Shown here in pieces: positions 57,060-64,000 of a stretch of DNA of 64,000 nt (position 1 is the stretch's first letter; each line of letters begins with the position of its first letter). This DNA comes from Lachnospiraceae bacterium (GTDB taxonomy: Bacteria > Bacillota > Clostridia > Lachnospirales > Lachnospiraceae): positions 186,001 through 250,000 of the forward strand of contig JAGAMF010000005.1 of the NCBI GenBank assembly GCA_017624855.1. Reading direction: 5' to 3'. The position numbers and the translations under genes were made by a program. A model generated the notes under the pieces. It was given only the letters and a program-made list of their open reading frames with translations. It did no database searches and was not told the origin of the DNA.

Positions 57060-58034
57060 ATGGAAGAGAAAATGAAGTTGAACGGTAATGTAGCGGAGAA
57101 GGAAATTAATCCCATGCCCGGTATCGTAATGATGTTATTGTTGATTATTTTAGAAGTCATCAGCGTGGTGATTGTGCTGGCAGGTGTAGTATTCGGTCCC
57201 TTGTCTGTTTTTGCCGGAATTATTTTATTCTGTGTATTTTTTGTTTGCTTCTTCGGATTAAAAGTAGTGAACCCCAATGAGGCATTGGTGCTTACTTTAT
57301 TCGGTAAGTATTACGGTACAATTAAAAAAGCCGGATTCCACTATGTAAATCCTTTTGTTACTGCATTTAATCCCGGCGCAGAGAAAATAGTGACCAGAGA
57401 TGCCAATGGGAATGCATATGTGAGAACGGTGGGCAGTAAGAAAGTATCTACCAAAGTATGTACCTTGAACAATGAAAAGCAGAAGGTAAATGATATTTTA
57501 GGTAATCCCATCATTATCGGTGCAGTAGTAATTTGGAAGGTGGCAAACCCTACCCAGGCTGTATTTGCAGTAGAAAATTACAGAGAATTTTTATCTATTC
57601 AGTGTGATTCCACTATTCGAAACATTGCTCGTTTGTATCCTTATGATGATTTGCAGGAAGACGACGGCATTGAAGAAAAAACTTTGCGTGGCAGCAGTCA
57701 GGAGATTGCAGACCAGATGCGTCAGGAACTTCAGGAGCGTGTAGCGGGAGCCGGATTGGAAATCGTGGAAGTAAGAATTACACATCTTGCGTATTCTGAA
57801 GAAATTGCAGCAGCTATGTTACAGCGTCAGCAGGCAGTAGCGGTCATTGCAGCCCGCCAGAAAATTGTAGAAGGTGCCGTAAGTATGGTGAAAATGGCTA
57901 TCGACCAGTTGGATGAAGAAGGTGTGGTAGTTTTGGATGATGAGCGCAAAGCCGCTATGGTAAGCAATCTCTTAGTTGTTTTATGTGGCAACAAAGAAGC
58001 TCAGCCCATCGTAAACAGCGGCTCTATTTATTAA
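57060..58034 (+). CDS. SPFH/stomatin-like membrane protein
   Basis: A 324-residue SPFH (band 7) protein with two hydrophobic segments near the N-terminus (about 20-44 and 49-67) and an SPFH domain (about 68-255): [41 protein letters not shown] and the helical stalk. The end ([23 protein letters not shown]) is usual for this subfamily. Such proteins form ring scaffolds in functional membrane microdomains. The start follows ACGGAGG. It is followed by an RHH gene in the same operon. Confidence 0.9.
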   Translation: MEEKMKLNGNVAEKEINPMPGIVMMLLLIILEVISVVIVLAGVVFGPLSVFAGIILFCVFFVCFFGLKVVNPNEALVLTLFGKYYGTIKKAGFHYVNPFVTAFNPGAEKIVTRDANGNAYVRTVGSKKVSTKVCTLNNEKQKVNDILGNPIIIGAVVIWKVANPTQAVFAVENYREFLSIQCDSTIRNIARLYPYDDLQEDDGIEEKTLRGSSQEIADQMRQELQERVAGAGLEIVEVRITHLAYSEEIAAAMLQRQQAVAVIAARQKIVEGAVSMVKMAIDQLDEEGVVVLDDERKAAMVSNLLVVLCGNKEAQPIVNSGSIY

Positions 58035-58132
58035 ATGACATAAAATATATTTTTAGGCTATCATGGAATTGGTGCAAAAAATATTAAGTGACATAATCTG
58101 CGAAATGAACAAGTTACGGAAGGAGCATGAAG

Positions 58133-58378
58133 ATGGAAATCGAACAAAAAGAGCAGGCTTTGCAGGAACGCTTAAATAAGCTTCATGCTATGGAACAGGA
58201 AATTCTGGAGAAGGAAAAGAGCCTGAAAGAGAAAGAAAAGGCTAAGAAGCAGGTGCTTCTCAGGCTGTCCCCCACGCTTTGGAATGAACTGGCAAAATGG
58301 GCGGAAGATGATTTTCGTTCCATTAACGGACAGATCGAATTTCTTTTGGCAGAAGCGGTAAGAAATCGGAGAAAATAG
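58133..58378 (+). CDS. Ribbon-helix-helix DNA-binding protein
   Basis: An 81-residue protein with a coiled-coil N-terminus (about 3-42) and an Arc/MetJ-type RHH domain (about 43-78: KKQVLLRLSPTLWNELAKW, FRSINGQIEFLLAEA). The start at 58133 lies seven bases after AGGAG, while the ATG at 58127 is too close. It is co-transcribed with the SPFH gene, 98 bases away. The pair is found together in other clostridia. It may bind the tandem TGATATCA sites to repress the operon. Confidence 0.85.
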   Translation: MEIEQKEQALQERLNKLHAMEQEILEKEKSLKEKEKAKKQVLLRLSPTLWNELAKWAEDDFRSINGQIEFLLAEAVRNRRK

Positions 58379-58466
58379 AAGAAACAATTAAAAGCAAGAA
58401 AAACAGCATGCAGTAATGACATTAGTTTTACAGCAGTTTGTTTTTCTTCTTTTTTATACACTTAAT

Positions 58467-58646
58467 TTATTTGATTTCTTTTATATTATCTTCCATTTTA
58501 AAATAATTCATTGGCTTGTCTGCATATTTTCTATAATCTCCAGTGTCAGTGCCATAATTATTTTGTTTATGTAATAAAAATGCCATTAATAAAAGCGAAC
58601 AGCTGAAACCGAGGAATATTGAGGTTATTGTTACAAGGAATTCCAT
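58467..58646 (-). CDS. Tiny membrane protein downstream of zinc-ribbon protein
   Basis: A 59-residue frame beginning MEFLVTITSIFLGFSCSLLL with one hydrophobic segment (about 3-25) and a polar tail ending NIKEIK. Its start is two bases after the stop of the reverse gene 58649-59668, which suggests translational reinitiation. No family recognised. Codon use is AT-rich like its neighbour. Confidence 0.55.
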   Translation of the reverse strand: MEFLVTITSIFLGFSCSLLLMAFLLHKQNNYGTDTGDYRKYADKPMNYFKMEDNIKEIK

Positions 58647-58648
58647 AC

Positions 58649-59668
58649 TTATCTATCTTGCCTTTCCCTTATATAATTATATAACGATTGAGATGTAACA
58701 TTCTTCATTTTTATTATAAACTTAATTATGCCTACACTTCCGCCTATACAACCGAAAAATATCATTGCAAATACGAAACCGAATACATATTCAGAAGAAA
58801 GATATAACCAAAATGACCAGTTTCTTACTAAATACCATAGTAAAACTATTATTATTGAAAAAATTAATCCGGCTAAAATTGTGTAAAAAGCAAAAATCTT
58901 CCAATCTACAGGAACAATACCTACAGTTTTTCCGCTTTGTCCGTTTACCATTAACACATAAATTTGCTCTTTATATTTACATTCCAAAAACCAAACCGGT
59001 AATAATACTTTTTTAGAATTGTCTAAAATTTGAATTTGTTGATCATGCTTTACAACGCAGAGATTTTTCGGAGCAATATCTATTGATTTTTTCACCTCTT
59101 CTTCAAATAAATTTGTTAGCATTTCGATTGTTATATCATCTAAATATTTATTTTCATCATTGGATATTTCGGAATAAAATCCACTTAAATATGCAAAATT
59201 AAATTCTCTCAACTGTGTCATGTCAAATGGATTTAATTCATGAAATAATTGGGGATTTATTTTATTGATCCGTCCGCAAGGAATATTATTAAATACACAT
59301 TCCGCATCTCTATAATATTTTTTATTGAATATATAGAGATCCGTCTCTGCAAGATACATTTTATCACTAATTTTTATGTCAAACAGCCAATATGGCATAT
59401 ATATACCTTTAATATCCATTATAGTAAAGTGTCGAAAAATCGTCGGAGAAAAAATATTTTTTTTAATTAACTTTCTTATACTCTGCTCTGCTTCTTCAAT
59501 TGTTACCTTAAAAGGAATAATATAATTCGGTTCATTATAATCCGTAATTTTTTCTGTAATAATCGTTGGTTGTCCGCAATATGCACAAAATGTAGATAAC
59601 TCTACATCTTTAACAATTAAACTTCCGCCACAACAACTACAATAGCATTTATAATATTGATTATTCAT
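58649..59668 (-). CDS. Zinc-ribbon membrane protein
   Basis: A 339-residue protein. The N-terminal 35 residues are a zinc ribbon (CYCSCCGGS and CAYCGQPT, two Cys pairs), followed by a soluble part (about 40-235) and two membrane helices (about 245-265 and 280-305). It is visibly AT-richer than its neighbours. Proteins of this type (TFIIB-like ribbon and membrane tail) occur in phage and genomic islands, but their function is unknown. The start at 59668 follows GAGGGTAA. Confidence 0.68.
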   Translation of the reverse strand: MNNQYYKCYCSCCGGSLIVKDVELSTFCAYCGQPTIITEKITDYNEPNYIIPFKVTIEEAEQSIRKLIKKNIFSPTIFRHFTIMDIKGIYMPYWLFDIKISDKMYLAETDLYIFNKKYYRDAECVFNNIPCGRINKINPQLFHELNPFDMTQLREFNFAYLSGFYSEISNDENKYLDDITIEMLTNLFEEEVKKSIDIAPKNLCVVKHDQQIQILDNSKKVLLPVWFLECKYKEQIYVLMVNGQSGKTVGIVPVDWKIFAFYTILAGLIFSIIIVLLWYLVRNWSFWLYLSSEYVFGFVFAMIFFGCIGGSVGIIKFIIKMKNVTSQSLYNYIRERQDR

Positions 59669-59996
59669 AGTATTACCCTCATTTCCAACGAACATATATT
59701 TCCAACTTATTTATCATAATATAATTTGGTTTTTATATAGTCAAGTTTATCAATATTTTGCATTTTAGTATTGGAGAAACTTACGATTTACTCAATATTG
59801 TTTAATTGGGAATTGTATGCAAATTGTCAGGTATTTTTTATAATCTGGTTGAAACAACTTAAACAGTATTTTTGCGCTGCTTTTAGTTGTCTGAGAAGCA
59901 TTTTTATGGTAAAATTTCATAAGTGTATTGCATCGTATAAGAAATTATTTTTTTGATAGCAATACATGTGAATGAGAAAAAGGAGACTTATAAGAT
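59669..59996. other. Gene-free AT-rich gap before GH13 gene
   Basis: About 330 bases of AT-rich sequence. A weak promoter-like pair TTGTCT (59887-59892), 17 bases, TAAAAT (59910-59915) may serve the GH13 gene. I see no conserved structure or gene. Confidence 0.6.
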
Positions 59997-61769
59997 ATGG
60001 CATGGTATGATACCGCGATTTTTTATCACATTTATCCTTTGGGCATGACAGGTGCACCTAAGGAAAATAATTATGGAGAACCGGTGGAGCGCCTGAATCA
60101 ATTGCTTCCTTGGATTTCACATATTAAAAATATCGGTTGTAACGCACTTTACATAGGGCCTTTGTTCGAATCTGTGGGACATGGCTATGAAACCACGGAT
60201 TATCGTAAATTAGACAGTCGTTTGGGAACAAACGATACCTTAAAAAAATTTGTGGCAGAGTGTCACGCACAGGGGGTTAAAGTTATTTTTGACGGTGTAT
60301 TCAATCACACCGGTCGTGACTTTTTCGCATTTCAGGATATTAAAAAGAACCGGGAGAATTCGGCGTACAAAGACTGGTACAGCAATGTAAACTTCTGGAA
60401 CAACAACGAATACAACGACGGATTCAGCTATGATAACTGGGGCGGCTACAATTTGCTTGCCAAGTTAAATCAGAAGAACCCTGCGGTAAAAGATTATATC
60501 TGTGATGTGATTCGTTTCTGGGTAAAAGAATTCGATGTGGATGGTATTCGTCTTGATGCGGCAGATGTATTGGACTTTGATTTTATGAAGGCATTAAGAG
60601 CTACTGCCAATGAGGTAAAAGAAGAGTTCTGGCTGATGGGTGAAGTCATTCATGGCGATTACATTCGCTGGGCAAATGAGAACACTTTACATTCTGTAAC
60701 AAACTACCATTTGCATAAGGCATTATATTCCGGTCACAACGATCACAATTTCTTTGAAATTGCCCATACGGTAAAGCGTTTGTATGAGATGGGCGGAAGC
60801 CGTCCCGACGGACTTAAACTGTATAACTTTGTAGACAACCATGATGTGGAAAGAATCTACACCAAACTTACCAATAAGGCACAGTTTGCTCCCGTGCACA
60901 TTTTAATGTATACTCTGCCCGGAATTCCCTCTATTTATTACGGTTCGGAATTCGGTATGGAAGGTCGTAAGGAGAAGTACAGCGACGATTCTCTTCGTCC
61001 CGAAATGGCTTACGATATCTATGCACCCAAGGCAGAAAGCAATGATTGTGTAAAATTCATTACCGCGCTTGGTAAAATGCGTCAGAAAATCAAAGAGTTA
61101 AGCTATGGCGATTACAAAGAATTACGCCTGACCAATCGTCAGTATGCATTTGCCAGAAGCTATCAGGGCTCTACCGTAATTGTTGCGGTAAACAATGATG
61201 AGAATGGCAGCAGTGTAAATGTACCTGCGGCAGACGGCGAATACATCGGAGCATTGTCCGGACGAAAGATTACTGCTTGCGGCGGTAATTTAAACATTGA
61301 TATTCCGGCAAATTCCGGTGATGTGTGGGTGCCCGCAACCTCCTGCTCCAATTGCGAATTGGAAAGCAGTTGCGAGATGACACAGCCTGATTTTAAGACA
61401 GTGGAAATACCTGTAAAAGAAGCTGATACTCCGGTTGTTGAGGAAACAAAGATTGAGCCCGTAGCTGAGGTAAAAGCGGCGGTAGCGGGTGCAGAAACCG
61501 GCGCCGAAAAAGGCGTGGAGGTTGCTGAGACAGTTTCTGAAAATAAAGAAGTTGAGAAGGCTTCTCGGGCTGCAGAAGAACTTGCTAAGAAGGGCGAGGC
61601 AGTTCTTGATTTGAATAAGCCTTACGAAGAGATGAATGTAGCAGAGTTGCAGGAAGTGATTCTTGGTAAGATGCGTAAAAACGGCACACCCATGACAGAC
61701 CAGATTGTTAAGTCTGTAAGGGACAATGAGCATTTAGGTTCGTTGGTAAGCTGGGCAAAGAGTTTTTAA
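59997..61769 (+). CDS. GH13 alpha-amylase-type enzyme with unusual C-terminal tail
   Basis: A 590-residue cytosolic glycoside hydrolase. The barrel (about 1-380) has all catalytic residues: nucleophile D187 in GIRLDAAD, acid E216 in LMGEVIHG, D283 in FVDNHD, and region I FDGVFNHTG (98-106). A beta-sandwich follows (to about 445). The last 145 residues are unusual: a Cys cluster (C450, C453, C459), an Ala/Glu/Lys-rich linker and a compact helical end (about 540-590). No signal peptide is present. It probably acts on maltodextrin or a related glucan in the cytosol. The start follows AAAAGGAGA. Confidence 0.88.
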   Translation: MAWYDTAIFYHIYPLGMTGAPKENNYGEPVERLNQLLPWISHIKNIGCNALYIGPLFESVGHGYETTDYRKLDSRLGTNDTLKKFVAECHAQGVKVIFDGVFNHTGRDFFAFQDIKKNRENSAYKDWYSNVNFWNNNEYNDGFSYDNWGGYNLLAKLNQKNPAVKDYICDVIRFWVKEFDVDGIRLDAADVLDFDFMKALRATANEVKEEFWLMGEVIHGDYIRWANENTLHSVTNYHLHKALYSGHNDHNFFEIAHTVKRLYEMGGSRPDGLKLYNFVDNHDVERIYTKLTNKAQFAPVHILMYTLPGIPSIYYGSEFGMEGRKEKYSDDSLRPEMAYDIYAPKAESNDCVKFITALGKMRQKIKELSYGDYKELRLTNRQYAFARSYQGSTVIVAVNNDENGSSVNVPAADGEYIGALSGRKITACGGNLNIDIPANSGDVWVPATSCSNCELESSCEMTQPDFKTVEIPVKEADTPVVEETKIEPVAEVKAAVAGAETGAEKGVEVAETVSENKEVEKASRAAEELAKKGEAVLDLNKPYEEMNVAELQEVILGKMRKNGTPMTDQIVKSVRDNEHLGSLVSWAKSF

Positions 61770-62118
61770 TTTCTAAATAAAAGAATGGTGTAAATTAGGA
61801 AAAGCGGACAGAGATGTCCGCTTTTATGCGTATAAAAATGGCGGGTGTCTTACCCGCCTTGTGGTGGACCCGGGTCTTGCGACCAGCCCATTCATAATTA
61901 ACAGATATTCTGTTAATATTAGTATATCAAAATATATAAAAAAAACAAGAATATATCGGATGTTTTCATCGCCAAATTTCGACAATGCGAATAGGAGATT
62001 TTTCTATAATTCATCAAGACTAAACTATAAGTTGATAGCATTTTTTAAACTTTAGTTACATAATTAAAATAGCGCGTTGTTGATAAATAGTAATAATCTC
62101 AAGTAAAGGAGTGATTCT
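61770..62118. other. Gap with stacked hairpins after GH13 gene
   Basis: About 350 bases without a gene. A terminator (AAAAGCGGACA with TGTCCGCTTTT, 61801-61826) ends the GH13 gene, and a second hairpin (GGCGGGT with ACCCGCC, about 61841-61858) follows. At 61899-61919 ATTAACAGA and TCTGTTAAT form a perfect 9-bp inverted repeat. The rest is AT-rich up to the ribosome site at 62106. Confidence 0.7.
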
Positions 62119-62673
62119 ATGTCAAGACTTTTGTTGGATGATACCAATACACCGGCAAGCGAGCGTTCCTATCAGATTCCGTGGATATATGATGCCCATG
62201 CATACAATATGTGCAACGAAATGCCGGAGCGTACAATCAATGTAACCGAAGGTGACTGGAAAAAGGAAATCGGAGATTTGGAAGAAGTGGAATCCTTATA
62301 TATCATGACCGATCTTGAAGAAGCGGATTATGAAATCATTGGTCGAATGGTTAATCTTAAGGCACTGTATTTATATACGGCCAGGGAGTTGAAAGATATC
62401 TCTTTTATAAAGGAATTGGTTAAGCTGAAGGAATTGTTGATTCATAGAAGCAAGGTGGAAGACCTTACGCCGATTGCGGATTTGCGTAGCAGGCAGGATA
62501 GCCCCAAGCCGTGGGAACGGTTGATGCTGGTGGCAATTTTAAGGTCAGAGGTAAGCGATTTATCGCCGTTAAAAGACTGTACGCATTTTTCGGAGTTTCT
62601 CTTGGTTGAGAGTAAGGTTTCCGAAGAGGATGAATTGTATAAGGATTTGGTAACAACTTACGAAAAGTATTAA
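62119..62673 (+). CDS. Leucine-rich-repeat-like protein
   Basis: A 184-residue cytosolic protein. It contains about three irregular LRR-like units of internalin type (VESLYIMTDLEEADYEIIGRM; NLKALYLYTA; KLKELLIHRSKVEDLTPIADL; a last unit with SDLSPLKDC). Such proteins usually mediate contacts, but no target is evident. The start follows AAAGGAG. It is followed 46 bases later by two metallophosphatase genes, perhaps in the same operon. Confidence 0.7.
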   Translation: MSRLLLDDTNTPASERSYQIPWIYDAHAYNMCNEMPERTINVTEGDWKKEIGDLEEVESLYIMTDLEEADYEIIGRMVNLKALYLYTARELKDISFIKELVKLKELLIHRSKVEDLTPIADLRSRQDSPKPWERLMLVAILRSEVSDLSPLKDCTHFSEFLLVESKVSEEDELYKDLVTTYEKY

Positions 62674-62719
62674 AATTGATTTGATGAACAGGTATTTATT
62701 GTAAGAAGGGAGGAGTCCT

Positions 62720-63457
62720 ATGGCAACTTATGTTATGTCTGATATTCACGGAGATTATGAGCGTTACCGTAAAATGCTGCAGTTAATCAGTTTTCAGGAT
62801 ACCGATACCTTATACATACTTGGTGATATAATTGATCGCGGCTCGAATGGCATCAAAATTCTGCAGGATATGATGATGCGTCCCAATGTGTACCCGATTC
62901 TCGGCAACCACGAGTACATGGCTTCCCTTTGTATGGAATGGCTTTTGCAGGAGGTAACAGAGGACAGCATAAAAGACATCGAACCTGAGTTGATGCAGGG
63001 GCTCACGGAGTGGATGAATGTCGGCGGAAGTGTTACAATAAAAGAGTTTCATGCGTTAACTTTGGAAGAACGGGAAGATATTATAGACTATCTTTCAGAG
63101 TTTTCTTTATTTGAAGAGGTAAAAGCAGGAGGTAGGGATTATATTTTGGTCCATGCCGGTTTGGAAAACTTCCGGCCTGAGCGGCACCTTGAGGATTATG
63201 ATTTAAGCGAGTTTATCTTCCATAAGGCAAATTGGACAAAAGTATATTTTCCGGATAAGTACCTCGTAACGGGACATGTACCCACACATGTGGCTTATGC
63301 GCAGGAGCGGGGGCTTCTGTCTTCCGAGGTGCCCAAGGAAGAGCGCAAACATACAATTTTTATAAGGAATAACAATATATTCATAGATTGCGGTTGCATG
63401 TATGGCGGCCAACTGGGGTGTCTGTGCTTGGATACCATGGAAGAGTTTTATGTATAA
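62720..63457 (+). CDS. PPP-type metallophosphatase
   Basis: A 245-residue phosphatase of the PPP/bis(5'-nucleosyl)-tetraphosphatase class. The metal site is DIHGD (D8, H10), GDIIDRG (D36, D39) and GNHE (N63-E65), with the later His in LVHAGL and TGHVPTH. It may act as a Ser/Thr phosphatase or an ApaH-like nucleotide hydrolase. The start follows AAGGGAGG. It lies next to a second metallophosphoesterase. Confidence 0.9.
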   Translation: MATYVMSDIHGDYERYRKMLQLISFQDTDTLYILGDIIDRGSNGIKILQDMMMRPNVYPILGNHEYMASLCMEWLLQEVTEDSIKDIEPELMQGLTEWMNVGGSVTIKEFHALTLEEREDIIDYLSEFSLFEEVKAGGRDYILVHAGLENFRPERHLEDYDLSEFIFHKANWTKVYFPDKYLVTGHVPTHVAYAQERGLLSSEVPKEERKHTIFIRNNNIFIDCGCMYGGQLGCLCLDTMEEFYV

Positions 63458-63532
63458 AAAAATTAAAAAAAGCAAAAAAACAAGTCATATTAAGAATAGA
63501 GAGATATACGATAAGATGAGGAGGATGAAAAA

Positions 63533-64000
63533 ATGGCAATTTATTTGACGGGAGATACACATAGAGATTTTGGCCGCATTGCGCAGTTTTGCGAGGAGTA
63601 CGAGACAACAAAGGATGATATTCTCATCATTCTCGGCGATGCGGGCATTAACATTTACGGTTTTGTAAAAGACCGTGTGATTAAAAATTATCTGGCGGAA
63701 AAACCGATTACCATTTTCTGCATTCATGGCAATCATGAGGAGCGTCCCTACCTTATGGGAGACTATGAAGAAGTGGAATGGCACGGTGGTATTGCGTATA
63801 TGGAGGCGGATTATCCCAACCTGATTTTTGCCAAAGACGGAGAAATCTATGATTTTAACGGCAAGAAAGCCATTGCCATCGGCGGTGCTTATTCGATTGA
63901 TAAATATTATCGTTTGGCCCACAACCTGCCCTGGTTTGAAAGTGAGCAGGCGGATGAAGCAACCATGGCTTATGTGGAAGCACAGCTGGATAAATGTGAC
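63533..64000 (+). CDS. Metallophosphoesterase, partial
   Basis: The first 156 residues of a calcineurin-like phosphoesterase; the gene runs out of the window. It shows GDTHRDF (near residue 7), LGDAG (about 35-39) and GNHEER (about 65-70), the metal ligands of the family. The start follows GAGGAGGA. It is a different subfamily from the preceding gene, as judged from GDTH in place of SDIHGD and from spacing. The function is unknown. Confidence 0.85.
   Translation, partial: MAIYLTGDTHRDFGRIAQFCEEYETTKDDILIILGDAGINIYGFVKDRVIKNYLAEKPITIFCIHGNHEERPYLMGDYEEVEWHGGIAYMEADYPNLIFAKDGEIYDFNGKKAIAIGGAYSIDKYYRLAHNLPWFESEQADEATMAYVEAQLDKCD

Noticed and set aside
59771-59956. 61-residue open frame before GH13 gene
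   Set aside because: No ribosome site, no coding bias and it overlaps the likely promoter.

Overview
This window looks like a chromosomal segment of a Gram-positive, low-to-moderate GC, anaerobic, fermentative clostridium, most like the Lachnospiraceae. The grounds are acetate kinase, a ferredoxin-dependent 2-oxoacid oxidoreductase, an [FeFe]-hydrogenase-like sensor, a c subunit with sodium ligands, an electron-transfer type pyrimidine pathway (pyrK-pyrD), spore genes (spoIIID, a SipL homologue, SleB and CwlD-type hydrolases), strong AGGAGG ribosome sites with frequent TTG starts, and many hairpin-plus-T-run terminators. I see no rRNA, tRNA, CRISPR array, complete insertion sequence or prophage.

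Layout. 1-5.2 kb: end of ackA, a cell-wall amidase, ywlC, rpiB, dCMP deaminase and a coiled-coil SleB hydrolase. 5.2-6.2 kb: two small reverse genes. 6.25-13.55 kb: a complete ATP synthase operon (atpZ-I-B-E-F-H-A-G-D-C) with its own promoter and terminator. 13.6-18.6 kb: a methyltransferase, an 848-residue exported protein with a degenerate C39-like tail, and a small lipoprotein pair. 18.7-25 kb: accessory-looking stretch with a MarR/flavodoxin pair, a broken TfoX-like gene, pncB, a small XRE regulator, a CAP-domain lipoprotein and an Rpn-type nuclease. 25.1-33 kb: ddl-murF-propeller protein, a PrcB-like lipoprotein, pyrC-pyrK-pyrD. 33-38.9 kb: purN, an acetyltransferase, sipL, ispE and small genes. 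39-43.6 kb: small membrane proteins, a coiled-coil NlpC/P60 hydrolase and a 775-residue protein of unknown function. 43.6-50.8 kb: P-loop ATPase, ferredoxin-dependent 2-oxoacid oxidoreductase, XRE-cupin regulator, acyl-CoA synthetase and a membrane-anchored foldase. 50.8-56.9 kb: spoIIID, hydrogenase-chemotaxis fusion, SseB-like protein, and a divergent AraC/MATE pair. 57-64 kb: SPFH-RHH operon, an AT-rich island, a GH13 enzyme with an odd tail, and three small genes ending in a truncated metallophosphatase.

The most striking signal is a family of four structured intergenic repeats (about 140-175 bp; near 0.75, 13.56, 33.03 and 34.42 kb). Each sits directly 3' of a gene (ackA, atpC, pyrD, sipL), on that gene's strand. 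The copies share a conserved core and a two-by-two internal loop, while their helices change sequence with compensating changes on both arms. The long outer helices have no common sequence at all. That is the signature of selection on a folded single strand, and I cannot assign it to a known RNA or repeat class. Other candidates for follow-up are the hydrogenase-chemotaxis fusion, the tandem palindromes ahead of the SPFH-RHH operon, the direct repeat ahead of the MATE gene, and a hairpin that hides the ribosome site of the Rpn nuclease.
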